Translations under genes and position numbers: made by a program
NCBI RefSeq assembly: GCF_024339125.1
Contig: NZ_CP101417.1
Location: forward strand, 5,379,373 to 5,443,372
Source of the DNA: Xanthomonas hortorum
GTDB taxonomy: Bacteria; Pseudomonadota; Gammaproteobacteria; Xanthomonadales; Xanthomonadaceae
DNA: 64,000 bases
Direction: 5' to 3'
Notes under the pieces: model-generated
Told to the model about the DNA's origin: nothing
Seen by the model: only the letters and a program-made list of their open reading frames with translations
Database searches by the model: none
In this document: piece after piece, positions 1 through 9,242 of the stretch
Layout of the letters: each line of letters begins with the position of its first letter
Numbering within the stretch: the first letter of the stretch is position 1

Positions 1-70
1 GCCATGCGGCCACATGATGGCCGGTGGCCATCAGAAACGCACCGAGCGAGAGCTGCCGTACGGCGCTCAT
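1..70 (-). CDS. LLM-class FMN-dependent monooxygenase, NtaA/DszA type (5' fragment)
   Basis: Only the first 23 codons are in the window; the gene runs off the left edge on the minus strand. The start ATG (68-70) is preceded by GGTGGG. The visible N-terminus, MSAVRQLSLGAFLMATGHH followed by VAAW, matches the usual opening of the nitrilotriacetate/dibenzothiophene-sulfone monooxygenase group of flavin enzymes (LxAFLMxTGHHxAAW). It starts 64 bp after the stop of the TonB-dependent receptor on the same strand, so the two are probably co-transcribed, which would fit uptake plus oxidation of the same substrate. The substrate cannot be told from this fragment. Confidence 0.6.
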   Translation of the reverse strand, partial: MSAVRQLSLGAFLMATGHHVAAW

Positions 71-134
71 TGCAGCCCACCGTGCGTAGCGCCCGCACTG
101 TACAAATCGATATCCAAAACCATCACACGCATGC

Positions 135-2390
135 TCAAAAATCCTTGTGCAACTGCAACCCGACATAGCGCTGATCGTCGCGCGGCACCAGCCGGTATAC
201 ATTGCCGGTGGCATTGGCCAGCAGCGGTGCATACGAGCGGTCGCCGAGATTGCGGCCAAGCACTGCCACCCGCCAGCCATGCACATCGTCGGCCAGCGCG
301 ATGCTGGCATTCCAGATCGCATACGGGCCCTGGATGGTCTGCGGGGTCTGGCTGAGGTCGTACTGCACGCTGTCCTGCCAACTCACATCGCCATTGAATT
401 CCAGCGCCAGACTGCCGCGTAACGGCACCCGATAACCGGCGCGCAGATTGCCTTTCCAGTCCGGTGAAAACGGCAGCGGCCTGCCATCGACATTGCAGTT
501 GGCCGCTGCTGCGGCGGGGCAGGCAAAGCGCTGGATGCGCGCCTGCGTGTAGGCCAGCGATGCGGCCAGGCTGAGCCGCTCGGTGGGCCGATACTCCAGA
601 TCCAGTTCCAGGCCTTGCGTGCGCACCTGCCCGGCGTTGATCAAGCGTGTCACCACCTGCCCGGCCACGGTGTCGAAAAAGTTGGCCTGATAGTTGGCGT
701 ACTCGGTATGGAACAACGCGACGTTTGCACTGAGGCGATCGTCCAGGGCGCGCGCCTTCAAGCCGAGTTCCCAGGCATTGGAGGTCTCCGGCTTCAGCGC
801 CGGCGTATCGCGCGGCTGCATGTTGAAGAACACGTTGTAGGCCGGGCCCTTGTAGCCGCGCGAATAGGTGAGGTAGCCGGTGGTCTGCGCATCGAAATCG
901 TATTGCAGGCCTGCACGGCCCGACACGCCGTTTTCTGCGGTGCTGCCACTGCTGGCCGTGGAGGGCTGGATGCCGGTGACTGCGGCTGCGGAACTGGACA
1001 CGCGCCGATGTTGATAGTCGAGCGTGTCGCGGGTGAAGCGCGCGCCCAGCAACGCACGCAGATCCGGGCGCCAATGCCAGGTCGCTTCGCCGAACGCCGC
1101 ATACGTTTCTGCACGCGTGCCGTAATCGGCCACACCCACGTCGCTGGCGGTGGGCGTCGTCACCGTGCGGCGATAGGTTTCGTCGTTGCGCGCATGCAGG
1201 TAATACAGTCCGGCGACCGCTTCCACTGTACGGTCGCGCGGGGTCTGGATGCGCACTTCCTGCGAATACTGTGTGTACCCAAGATCGCCACGATCGTGCG
1301 AGGACGGAAACGCCACGCTGCGTTGCGCAGTGCGATCGCCATCCTGGAACTGGGTGTTATCCCATTGCCGCCACGCGCTGATCGAGGTCAGCAGCGCCTC
1401 GCCGATGTGCTGATCCAACTGTAGCGAGGCGCCCTTGTTGGTGTCGTCCAGATGCGTGCGGTAATCGCTGTTGATCTGCCGGTTGTCGGCGCTGGCGATC
1501 ACTGGCGCAAGGGCTGCGGCGAAGTCCGCACGCGTGCTGGCGACCACTACACCGCTGGGCGCGTCGCTGCGCGACTGCAGGTAGTCGGCGAGCAGCGTTG
1601 CGTTCAAGCTCGGGTTCGGGGTCAGATCCAGCCGCAGCCGCGCACCGGAGCGCTGGTAACCATTGACGGTTTGGCCGTCGGCCACATTGCGCACATTGCC
1701 GCCGTATTCGGCCCACAACGCCGACACGCTGGCCTTGAGTACCTCCGGCACCAGCGCGCCGCCCACGCTGGCACGCACGCGGTCTTCGTCGCCGCCACCG
1801 AAGTGCGCGTAATCCACATAGCCGCCGAAGACATCCGGCGCCGGCTTGCTGACGATATTGAGCACGCCGGCCGAGGCGTTCTTGCCGAACAAGGTGCCCT
1901 GTGGCCCGCGTAGGACTTCGATACGTTCGACATCCAGCAGATCCAGCGTGGCCTGGCCCGGACGCCCCAGCACCACGCCGTCGATCACCGTGGCTACGCT
2001 GGGCTCGACGCCCGGCGAGGTGGAGATGGTACCCACGCCACGCAGGAACAACGAGGTGTCCTTGTTGGAGGCGCCGGTGCGAAAGGTCAGGCTGGGCACC
2101 AGCGCCGGCAGGTCGGCCACGCTGTTGCGGTTTTCGCGCTCCAACGTTTCGCCCTGCACCACCGACACGGCCACCGGCACTTGCTGCAAGGTGGTTTCGC
2201 GGCGTGTGGCGGTCACCGTCACCGCGCCCAAGGTCTGCGCGGCGCGGTCCGGCGTTGCAGCCGCCTCACTCACTTCATCGGCAAGCACCGGCGTACATGC
2301 CCACGCCAGACTCCATGCCAACACCTGCGGCTTAGCCAACCATTTCGAAGCAGCAGAGATCCTTGCAGGGGTCCGGTGTCGCGCGGGCAT
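135..2390 (-). CDS. TonB-dependent outer-membrane receptor
   Basis: A 751-residue outer-membrane beta-barrel that would import a ligand using TonB energy. The start at 2390 is chosen because AAGGA lies just upstream and a signal peptide follows, ending near residue 37 (ACTPVLA/DE); the open frame extends further upstream without such support. A TonB-box-like segment (GAVTVTATRRE) precedes the plug, with typical motifs VADLPALVPSL, LFLRGVG, VIDGVVLGR and IEVLRGPQGTLFGKNASAGV. The protein ends in an aromatic residue (LHKDF), as barrels need for BAM insertion. It lies upstream of an NtaA-like monooxygenase, suggesting a scavenging function for an organic, possibly sulfur-containing, compound; this is inference. 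Confidence 0.9.
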   Translation of the reverse strand: MPARHRTPARISAASKWLAKPQVLAWSLAWACTPVLADEVSEAAATPDRAAQTLGAVTVTATRRETTLQQVPVAVSVVQGETLERENRNSVADLPALVPSLTFRTGASNKDTSLFLRGVGTISTSPGVEPSVATVIDGVVLGRPGQATLDLLDVERIEVLRGPQGTLFGKNASAGVLNIVSKPAPDVFGGYVDYAHFGGGDEDRVRASVGGALVPEVLKASVSALWAEYGGNVRNVADGQTVNGYQRSGARLRLDLTPNPSLNATLLADYLQSRSDAPSGVVVASTRADFAAALAPVIASADNRQINSDYRTHLDDTNKGASLQLDQHIGEALLTSISAWRQWDNTQFQDGDRTAQRSVAFPSSHDRGDLGYTQYSQEVRIQTPRDRTVEAVAGLYYLHARNDETYRRTVTTPTASDVGVADYGTRAETYAAFGEATWHWRPDLRALLGARFTRDTLDYQHRRVSSSAAAVTGIQPSTASSGSTAENGVSGRAGLQYDFDAQTTGYLTYSRGYKGPAYNVFFNMQPRDTPALKPETSNAWELGLKARALDDRLSANVALFHTEYANYQANFFDTVAGQVVTRLINAGQVRTQGLELDLEYRPTERLSLAASLAYTQARIQRFACPAAAAANCNVDGRPLPFSPDWKGNLRAGYRVPLRGSLALEFNGDVSWQDSVQYDLSQTPQTIQGPYAIWNASIALADDVHGWRVAVLGRNLGDRSYAPLLANATGNVYRLVPRDDQRYVGLQLHKDF

Positions 2391-2663
2391 GTATGTCCTT
2401 TCGTGGCGTCGGCTGTCTTGTCGCAGCGCTTGTGGATTTCGGTTGTTCGAGAGCGCCGTGCACGCACGGCGAACAGGGCGCAGCGCAGGCCGAGAAGGCA
2501 GTGCAATGCAATAGCGCATGCTGTTTGCAGCTGCCGCGAGCGTCAAATAACCAATGTTTAGGTGGTTATTCACTCACGCACCGCAGTGCGTGCGGATAGC
2601 CAGCGCCAAGCGCGCTCGAAGACCCCCGGTGCACAACATCGAGCCAGTGGCGATAATGGCTCC

Positions 2664-2972
2664 ATGGATGCACCCAAGCCCTGGCACCTCTACCTGCTGC
2701 TGTGTCGCAACGGCAGCTATTACGCCGGCATCACCAACGATCTGGAGCGGCGCTTCCAGGCGCATCTGCGTGGCACCGGCGCGCGCTACACGCGCGCGAA
2801 TCCGCCGCTGGAAGTGCTTGCCAGCCACCCGTATGCGGACCGCTCCGCCGCCTCGCGCGCAGAGTGGCAGCTCAAGCAGCAACCGCGCGCGCGCAAGCTG
2901 GCCTGGTTGCTGGCGCAAGCGCACGGCGGCGCCGAGTCACAGCTCACTGACGCATCGATCACGCCCGCCTAG
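2664..2972 (+). CDS. GIY-YIG nuclease superfamily protein (UPF0213/YhbQ-like)
   Basis: A 102-residue single-domain protein. The start is placed at [13 protein letters not shown], since the usual family members begin a few residues before the GIY-YIG core; the open frame extends 34 codons further up without support. The core is visible as [21 protein letters not shown], followed by the conserved Arg/Tyr stretch [10 protein letters not shown] and a downstream Glu (AEWQLKQ) that matches the catalytic Glu region. Small stand-alone proteins of this type are structure-selective or DNA-damage-related nucleases in some bacteria, but most are uncharacterised. It is divergent from the TonB receptor and followed 45 bp later by a GST gene. 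Confidence 0.8.
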   Translation: MDAPKPWHLYLLLCRNGSYYAGITNDLERRFQAHLRGTGARYTRANPPLEVLASHPYADRSAASRAEWQLKQQPRARKLAWLLAQAHGGAESQLTDASITPA

Positions 2973-3017
2973 CCGTGTGTTTTCTACGCTGCACCGCCAT
3001 CAATCGCGGAGCAGCGC

Positions 3018-3725
3018 ATGCACTATCAGCTCTACTACTGGACCGGCCTGCAAGGCCGCGGCGAATTCGTCCGCCTCGCACTGGAAGATGCCGGCGCCGA
3101 CTACACCGACGTGGCGCGCGTGGAAGGCGATGACGTGATGAATGCCTTTCTGGAAGGTCACCAAGCCGGCGCCCAGCCGTTCGCACCGCCCTTCCTCAAG
3201 GCCGGCGACACGGTGGTTGCGCAGGTCGCAGCGATCCTGCATTTCATTGGGCCGCAACTGAAGCTGGCACCGGAATCGGATGCACTACGCATCCAGGCAT
3301 TGCAATTGCAGCTGACCATCACCGACCTGGTGGCCGAAGTGCACGATACCCATCATCCGATCGCCACCGGGCTGTATTACGAAGACCAGAAAGCCGAAGC
3401 GGCCAAGCGTGCCAAGGACCTGCGCGACAACCGCCTGCCCAAGTTCCTGGGCTACTTCGAACAGGTGCTGCAGCAGGCCGGCGGCATCCATGTACTGGGC
3501 ACGCACTCGTATGTGGACCTGTCGCTGTTTCAGCTGATCAGCGGGCTGGAATACATGTTTCCCAAGCGCATGGCAACGCTGTCGACCGATCTGCCCGGCC
3601 TCAAGGCCTTGCAGCAGCGCGTGGCCGAGCGTCCGCGGATTGCCGCCTATCTCGCATCCGAGCGACGTGTGGCGTTCAACACCAACGGCATTTTTCGCCA
3701 CTATCCGGAGCTGGATGCGGCGTAA
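3018..3725 (+). CDS. Glutathione S-transferase family protein
   Basis: A 235-residue cytosolic protein. The N-terminal thioredoxin-like half begins HYQLYYWTGLQGRGEFVRLA, the sigma/mu/alpha-type GST opening in which Tyr and RGEFVRLAL contact glutathione. TVVAQVAAILHFIG fits the SNAIL/TRAIL-like glutathione-binding segment. The C-terminal helical domain contains YVDLSLFQLISGLEYMFP, corresponding to the N-capping box. It probably conjugates electrophiles or reduces peroxides with glutathione; the substrate is unknown. GGAG lies just before the ATG. It is convergent with the DUF3014 gene. Confidence 0.85.
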   Translation: MHYQLYYWTGLQGRGEFVRLALEDAGADYTDVARVEGDDVMNAFLEGHQAGAQPFAPPFLKAGDTVVAQVAAILHFIGPQLKLAPESDALRIQALQLQLTITDLVAEVHDTHHPIATGLYYEDQKAEAAKRAKDLRDNRLPKFLGYFEQVLQQAGGIHVLGTHSYVDLSLFQLISGLEYMFPKRMATLSTDLPGLKALQQRVAERPRIAAYLASERRVAFNTNGIFRHYPELDAA

Positions 3726-3828
3726 TCGATACGACTGCGTCTCCTGCATCGCATCGCAAGCAGCACCGAAATTACCTGCTCCGATGCCGACACCGGATGC
3801 ATGCCACTGCAGCGTGCAAGGCCGCACT

Positions 3829-3849
3829 CAGTGCGGCCTCATGCTTGCG
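3829..3849. terminator. Hairpin in the GST/DUF3014 convergent gap
   Basis: A perfect 9-bp stem AGGCCGCAC / GTGCGGCCT with a 3-nt loop lies between two convergent genes. It lacks a clear T-run on either side, so it is only a candidate shared terminator. Confidence 0.3.
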
Positions 3850-3865
3850 TCGATCGCAAGCCGCC

Positions 3866-4681
3866 TCAACGTCCCTGCAGCAATGCCGTCCGAATTCGCT
3901 GCAACTGCACTTTCACCGCAGCGGCCTGCGTCGGCCCCAGCCGCAACACGGCTTTTTGCCCGACCGACAGCGCTTCCAGCGCAGGATCGACAAAGCGATA
4001 GCGGCCACGCTCGTCGCGCTGCACCTTGATCGGTTGCGCCGGATCCGGCGTGCGTAACAGATGATCGATCACATCGATCACGCGGTCGTTGAAGTAACGA
4101 TCCGGCGCGCCGAGATCGGCATATGCCTGCTGAAACAGCGGGTAGAAACGCACATAACTGCGCACCAACGCCTGCGCATCCACCTGTGTGAATGCCGCAA
4201 CGTAAGGCGCATAACGCACCGCATTGGCCTGATCGATCACAACAGCGCCAGCGGCATCGGCGACCTGCAACTCACCAGGCACCGGCTGCAGCACCGAGAC
4301 ACGGCGGCTGATGCTGGGCTGGGTCAGATTGTCGATCATCACCACAACACGCTCGATCAGATGCTTGCGCACCACGATCGACAACGCGCCATCGTCCTGC
4401 ACCAGGTCCAGCAATGCCTGCCAAGCAGCCGCATCGCTCTGCGCCAGCGCAGGAATCGCAGCGTCGGCGGCATCGGCCGAGGGCGCCTGCACCGGATGCC
4501 GCGGCCCGGCCGGCACGGGCGGCGCGGGAGTCACAGCGGCTGCCACAGCGCTTGCGGTCTGGCTGATCGGCGCAGGCAACGCGCCCGGCGGAGTGGATGA
4601 CCCGCCAAACAGCCACCAGGCGGCACCGGCCACGATTGGCACCGCCAGCAGCCACGGCCAACGCGAAGACTTCGATTGCAT
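3866..4681 (-). CDS. DUF3014 domain membrane-anchored protein
   Basis: A 271-residue protein of unknown function. The start at 4681 is supported by AAGGAG 10 nt upstream. It has a short basic N-terminus, one membrane span (about residues 9-26, WPWLLAVPIVAGAAWWLF), a Pro/Ala-rich linker to about residue 80, and a periplasmic domain with the DUF3014 signature SYVRFYPLFQQAYADLG and YFNDRVIDVIDHLL. The topology suggests an inner-membrane-anchored periplasmic protein. It is alone on the minus strand, with a 750-bp intergenic region rich in palindromic repeats upstream. Confidence 0.75.
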   Translation of the reverse strand: MQSKSSRWPWLLAVPIVAGAAWWLFGGSSTPPGALPAPISQTASAVAAAVTPAPPVPAGPRHPVQAPSADAADAAIPALAQSDAAAWQALLDLVQDDGALSIVVRKHLIERVVVMIDNLTQPSISRRVSVLQPVPGELQVADAAGAVVIDQANAVRYAPYVAAFTQVDAQALVRSYVRFYPLFQQAYADLGAPDRYFNDRVIDVIDHLLRTPDPAQPIKVQRDERGRYRFVDPALEALSVGQKAVLRLGPTQAAAVKVQLQRIRTALLQGR

Positions 4682-4951
4682 CGTGAAACTCCTTACATCG
4701 ACAACATCCATGGTGTGACCATGAGATGGCGCGGTGGTTCCATCGATATGTGGCGATGACGCTATCCAGCAGGCTGCGTGCATCAAGCTGGAGCGTTTGC
4801 ACGCGAGGTTCGCTGTCTGTGGAAGCAAACGCTGGCTCTTACGCTGCAAGCGACAACGACATGCCCGTAACCATCATCCTCATTGCGAACAGATAACGCC
4901 CGCAGCGAAGTTTGAGGCAGTCAAAAGCTCGGTGGGTCGAGGGCGCGATGC

Positions 4952-5041
4952 CCTCACCGCTCGCGGGACACGCCGCAAGTACGTCCATGTAGGCTCGGTG
5001 GCGGCATCCATGCCGCCACACGGTCCCGCAATCGGTGAGGA
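4952..5041. repeat. Degenerate copy of the long palindromic element (reverse orientation)
   Basis: This segment has outer arms CTCACCG / CGGTGAG and an inner hairpin GGCGGCAT / ATGCCGCC. It contains GCGGGACACGCCGCAAGTACG, a near-copy of the complement of the element at 5162-5300. It is therefore a diverged member of the same repeat family. The rest of the 4682-5431 gap holds no convincing gene. Confidence 0.7.
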
Positions 5042-5161
5042 CACCGCACCAGACAGTTTGCTGGCTGCTTTGCTGAAAGCTTGCCTATCACTTGGCTTGC
5101 CTTGGGAAGCTGATCGGACGCGGAGATTAGCCAAACAACGCACGAATGCACCGCTCGCAAC

Positions 5162-5300
5162 CATGCACACCGACCATCTCGACTGGTCCTTGCCCGCCCA
5201 CCGTCGCGGGACCTTACGCGGCATGGATGCCGCGTAAGAGCCTACACGGACGTACTTGCGGCGTGTCCCGCGATGGTGGGCGGGCAAGGGCCCTCCAGCC
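5162..5300. repeat. 139-bp palindromic repeat, copy 1
   Basis: Nearly identical (about 4 differences in 139 bp) to 26100-26238. The outer stem pairs 5188-5211 with 5266-5289 (24 bp, one G-T pair). Inside it, 5213-5224 and 5227-5238 form a perfect 12-bp hairpin (CTTACGCGGCAT). The element is non-coding and looks like a mobile or formerly mobile intergenic palindrome. Confidence 0.8.
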
Positions 5301-5431
5301 AAGCCGCAGACCGCAGGCTTCGGCTTCGGCTTATCCACATTATCTAGTCTCAGACCAGGACACCCGGCGTTGCCGCATCAAGCAACAACGCCAGCCGTCT
5401 CATACCCGCGAAGTAGGTGTGCCCGCCGCGC

Positions 5432-6601
5432 TCAGCTTGCGAAATCCAACCGCGCATTCACCCAAGCCGCCACGATGGCGGCGGCGACCTCATCGGCCTG
5501 TTTCGCAGGCAGGCGCTTCTCGCGCACCAGCCATGCTGCCGTATCGGCACGCACCTTCGGCAACAGCGCACGCACGGCCTTGCGTTGCGCCGCCGGCCAA
5601 TCGCTGTCTTCCCCGTTCCAGGCCGCAATCGCCTTGTCCGGATCGTCGCCGTAGCTCTTGCGCAGTGCAGGCGTCAGATACAACAACGGCGACACCGACG
5701 CGCGTAGCGCGATGATTTTCCACTCGGCGTAACTCGCGTAGCGAATGGTGCCGGCATCCTTGCTCAAGGCCTCGATCAACCCGGCAAAGCCCGCATCCAG
5801 CTGCTTCCAGCTGGCCAATGCAAACAAACCGCCCGGCGGCTTGCAGATCGGCGCGAACCCGTCGCGTGTCGACCCATACAGCGAGCCGAACGCATCGTAT
5901 GCCGGCTCACCCACCGCAGCGAAGATGAAGCAATGCACATAAGGACGCTGATCGCTGTCGTCGCGCTCGATCCACAAGCGTAGCAACGTCAAGACGCGTT
6001 CTGGTGCCTGCATGGCAGGCATGCCATCCACATCGTCGAGCAACGAGGCCGCAAACGTGTCGACCTTGCGCAATGCCTTACGCGCACTCTCGAACCGCGC
6101 ATTAGCCAGCGCCGCATCCAGCCCCGCCGCAGGCACGAACTGATGCAAGTAAGCCAGCCACGCCGAGGCCAGCGGCGTGTCGTAGCCCTGTAACTGGCGC
6201 GCCGCGTCGGCAGGCGCCGTGGGAATGCTGGCAATGATGCGATCCAGTGCCTGTTGCTGTGCAGTCAGCGCCTTGGCCAGCACATCGGCTCTGCCCTTCA
6301 ATGAGCGCTGCAGGCAATCGTCCAGCTTGGCGTCCTGCGCGCAGGCATTGCGCTGCCGCAGCCACGCCCGTTGCTGATCGCGCACGCTCGCCACCGAACT
6401 GCGCGGCGTGGTCTCCACCAACGCCCGATAGGACTCGTCCAACTGATCGTCCAGATTACCGAGCGCCGGCACCGCACACAGCCGTTTTTCGACCGCAGTG
6501 CTCGCCTGCTTGCAATCGAACGAGGCCGCCCAGGCACCGCTTGCACCCAGCAACAGGGCGCCACCAACCACTGTCCGCATCGCAGCCGAGCGATAGTTCA
6601 T
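5432..6601 (-). CDS. Secreted protein with N-terminal LprI/DUF1311 lysozyme-inhibitor-like domain
   Basis: A 389-residue protein with a signal peptide (about residues 1-25, VVGGALLLGASGAWA/A). The mature N-terminus has the DUF1311/LprI pattern: FDCKQASTAVEKRLC, then LDDQLDESYRALVE and a Trp-Leu-x-x-Arg-Asn-x-Cys segment (RAWLRQRNAC). Members of this family include a Mycobacterium lysozyme inhibitor. The remaining 270 residues are not recognised. Its start codon overlaps the stop of the upstream permease gene in an ATGA arrangement, so translation is probably coupled. It is periplasmic by inference. Confidence 0.7.
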   Translation of the reverse strand: MNYRSAAMRTVVGGALLLGASGAWAASFDCKQASTAVEKRLCAVPALGNLDDQLDESYRALVETTPRSSVASVRDQQRAWLRQRNACAQDAKLDDCLQRSLKGRADVLAKALTAQQQALDRIIASIPTAPADAARQLQGYDTPLASAWLAYLHQFVPAAGLDAALANARFESARKALRKVDTFAASLLDDVDGMPAMQAPERVLTLLRLWIERDDSDQRPYVHCFIFAAVGEPAYDAFGSLYGSTRDGFAPICKPPGGLFALASWKQLDAGFAGLIEALSKDAGTIRYASYAEWKIIALRASVSPLLYLTPALRKSYGDDPDKAIAAWNGEDSDWPAAQRKAVRALLPKVRADTAAWLVREKRLPAKQADEVAAAIVAAWVNARLDFAS

Positions 6602-8199
6602 TGCAACGCCTCCTTGCGTGCAGGCAGCAACGACAGCAGCAGCAAGGTCAACGCCAGCGCGACATAGGCACCGACGAACTGCCAGCTGATCACCCGCGCC
6701 AACCCTTGCAGCGACCACGGCAGATAGATGCCGCCGCGCGGGTCCACCGAATGGATCAGGCCGAACAACGTCAGGCCAGCGGCCACCAGCAGAAACACCG
6801 CACCGCGTCGCAGCCGGCCATCGATCATCGCCGCCACCGCGGCGATCCACAGCATCGCGGTGATGATGAAACCATTGCCCAGCGCGAAGATCACCGCCAG
6901 CTCCGGCAGGCCGTGACCATCGAGCTTGGTGGTCAGCGCAACCAATTGCTCCGGCGGAATCCAGCCCGGCGCCTTGATGGTCAGCAGGTACGCCACCGAA
7001 GGCAGAAAGCCCAACACCATCGCGCCCGCGTGATGCTTGGGCGTGGCCTGAAACGCCTGCGTGGTGATGTCGATCGACACGTACACGATGATCGGTGCCA
7101 GCACCGCCAGCGGCACCCATTGCACCAGCCCGCTGATCACACCCAGCATGCCGCCAATACCGACGAATAAGCCAGTCAGCAACGTATAGCCCGAACGCGC
7201 GCCCATATGCTTGTACGCCGGCTGGCCGATGTACGGCGTGGTCTGCGCCACGCCGCCGCAGACGCCTGCGACCAGTGTGGCGAAGGCTTCCACCAGCAGA
7301 ATGTCGCGGGTGCGGTAGTCATCGCCCGCAGCGCGTGCGCTCTCGCTGACATTGATGCCACCCACCACCATCAACAGACCGAACGGCAGCAGCAACGGCA
7401 GGTACGCCACCGTGGCCGACAGGCCTTCGATAAAACCCAGGTTCGGCAGCGGCAACACGATCTTCGGCGTCGCCCAGTCCGGCACTGCAAAACCCGGCGC
7501 ACCGAGTCCGGCCAGTCCCAGCCCGTAATACAACGCGGTGCCGATGACGAAGGCGACCAGCACACCCGGCAACTTGGTCGGCAACCGGCCCTTGGCCAGC
7601 AGCACGTACAACAGCAGGCCCAAGGTGACAAAGCCGGCCACCGGCGAACGCAGCGTTTCCAGCAGCGGCAGCAAGCCCATCAGCACCAGCGCGATGCCCG
7701 CGATCGAACCGAGCAGCGCCGCACGCGGCAGCGCACGCGTGACCGCCTCGCCAGCAAACGACAGCACCAGCTTGAGCAGGCCCATCACCACCAGCGAGGC
7801 CATGCCGAGTTTCCAGGTGGCGATGGCGGCCGCTTGCGGATCCAGCCCCTGCGCCTTGAAGCCGACAAACGCCGGGCCGAGCACCAGCAATGCCATGCCG
7901 ATGCTGGTGGGCGCATCCAGGCCCAGCGGCATCGCGGTGACGTCGTCGCGCCCGCTGCGTGCGGCCAGCCGCCGCGCCATCAAGGTGTAGAGCAAATTGC
8001 CAACCAGCACGCCGAACGCGGTGCCAGGAAACATGCGTTCGAATATCACGTCAGCGGGAAACTGGAATATCCCGATGAGCGCCATCGCGATGAAGCCGAG
8101 GATGGAGAGATTGTCGACGACCAGGCCGAAGAAGCCATTGAGGTCGCCGGCGACGAACCAGCGCGGCGATGCCGCAGTACGCGAGGAAGAGGCCGACAT
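6598..8199 (-). CDS. Polytopic membrane permease, NCS2/xanthine-uracil permease-like
   Basis: A 533-residue protein with about 12-14 hydrophobic segments throughout (for example VVDNLSILGFIAMALIGIF, LGLLLYVLLA, LTGLFVGIGGMLGVISGLV). Features resembling NCS2 permeases are the early MPLGLDAPTSIGMALLVLGP segment, the central NVSESARAAGDDYRTRDILL stretch, and GGVAQTTPYIGQPAYKHMGAR, which falls where such carriers have a QTTxxxxN/G motif. The transported compound is unknown. Its stop overlaps the start of the LprI-like gene by an ATGA junction; the upstream same-strand gene ends 147 bp away. Confidence 0.65.
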   Translation of the reverse strand: MSASSSRTAASPRWFVAGDLNGFFGLVVDNLSILGFIAMALIGIFQFPADVIFERMFPGTAFGVLVGNLLYTLMARRLAARSGRDDVTAMPLGLDAPTSIGMALLVLGPAFVGFKAQGLDPQAAAIATWKLGMASLVVMGLLKLVLSFAGEAVTRALPRAALLGSIAGIALVLMGLLPLLETLRSPVAGFVTLGLLLYVLLAKGRLPTKLPGVLVAFVIGTALYYGLGLAGLGAPGFAVPDWATPKIVLPLPNLGFIEGLSATVAYLPLLLPFGLLMVVGGINVSESARAAGDDYRTRDILLVEAFATLVAGVCGGVAQTTPYIGQPAYKHMGARSGYTLLTGLFVGIGGMLGVISGLVQWVPLAVLAPIIVYVSIDITTQAFQATPKHHAGAMVLGFLPSVAYLLTIKAPGWIPPEQLVALTTKLDGHGLPELAVIFALGNGFIITAMLWIAAVAAMIDGRLRRGAVFLLVAAGLTLFGLIHSVDPRGGIYLPWSLQGLARVISWQFVGAYVALALTLLLLSLLPARKEALQ

Positions 8200-8346
8200 G
8201 GGAGCCAGGAAGCGTGGGGATCGGCCGATGGTAGCCGCTGCCCCGCATGCGCGACAGCGGCGCGATGGATCAGAGCGTGTCGTTGCGCTGGCCGATGCAA
8301 GGGCGCGCCCGTCCGGCGCTTGCCGGTACGCTGACGCCTACAGGCG

Positions 8347-9231
8347 CTACTGCGTCCGCTCCTGCATCGCCGCAGCGACCTCGATCCAGCCGACGCTGTC
8401 GCTGCGGCCGGCACTGCGATAGCGCACCTGCACGCGCGTGGCATCGGCGCTGACATCCAGCGCGTCGGCCCGATCGCCCTGCACCAGATAGCGCTTGGTG
8501 CTGGTCGAAGTAGGCGTGGCGTACAGCGGCAGGCGCGCCACCTGCACACGCAGCTGCACCGGCATGGGTGCCTCCAGCGTCGTGCCGATCTCGCTTGAAA
8601 CCTTCGCCCCGCGCACGTCGTAACGCGGCCACACCGAGAGCGGCATGCCATCGTCGGTGCCTGGATCCAGCAAGGTCTGAATGTCGGGCGAGGCGATCGG
8701 CTGCTGCGTCCTGGCCACATACAGGCGCCCATCGGCAGCGTAGCGATAGACGTCGGCGTACCACATCGGCCCGCTGCGGCAGGAGCTGGTCAAGCTGCGC
8801 TGCTGCTTGTCGGGCGTGAGGTTGAAGAAACCTTCGCATTGCACCGCCGGGCGCGTGGGCGCGGTCAGCGCACGAAAGCGGCGTTGCGCCGGATCGAACA
8901 CAAACACCAGCACCGCCTCGTTGACCTGGCCGAGCATCGCCGACACCGCAAGATCCGGATGCCCGTCGAAGTTGTAGTCGTCGCTGTCCACGCCGGTGCC
9001 GCCTTCGCCGTCGTCCACGTTCGCGTCGAACCATTGCTCCTTGCCGCCTGGGCTAAACACCACCTGCAGGCGTGTGCCGACCAGTGTGGCGGTGGCACGC
9101 GTGTGCGCGTCGATCTGCACCTGCACGCTGGTGTCGCGTGCCAAGGACGCGAACGACAGCCCGCCAAGCGCGGCGAATAACAGCGCGCGCGCAGCCCTCA
9201 CATGCATTCGGCGCAGAGGTTCAAGGCGCAT
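8347..9231 (-). CDS. XAC2610-like exported protein with Ca-binding-type loop
   Basis: A 294-residue protein with a signal peptide (AARALLFAALGGLSFASLA). The diagnostic stretch is VDSDDYNFDGHPDLAV, an EF-hand/FG-GAP-like DxDxxNxDGxxD loop. It is followed by FVFDPAQRRF and paired Cys (CEGFF and SSC), a layout resembling XAC2610. XAC2610 is the periplasmic immunity protein that blocks a lysozyme-like type IV secretion effector in Xanthomonas citri. The C-terminal 100 residues resemble an SH3-like segment (VRYRSAGRSDSVGWIEV). The start may instead be the second Met at 9207. It lies 11 bp after the DUF3574 gene. Confidence 0.6.
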   Translation of the reverse strand: MRLEPLRRMHVRAARALLFAALGGLSFASLARDTSVQVQIDAHTRATATLVGTRLQVVFSPGGKEQWFDANVDDGEGGTGVDSDDYNFDGHPDLAVSAMLGQVNEAVLVFVFDPAQRRFRALTAPTRPAVQCEGFFNLTPDKQQRSLTSSCRSGPMWYADVYRYAADGRLYVARTQQPIASPDIQTLLDPGTDDGMPLSVWPRYDVRGAKVSSEIGTTLEAPMPVQLRVQVARLPLYATPTSTSTKRYLVQGDRADALDVSADATRVQVRYRSAGRSDSVGWIEVAAAMQERTQ

Positions 9232-9242
9232 GGTCAGCAGAC

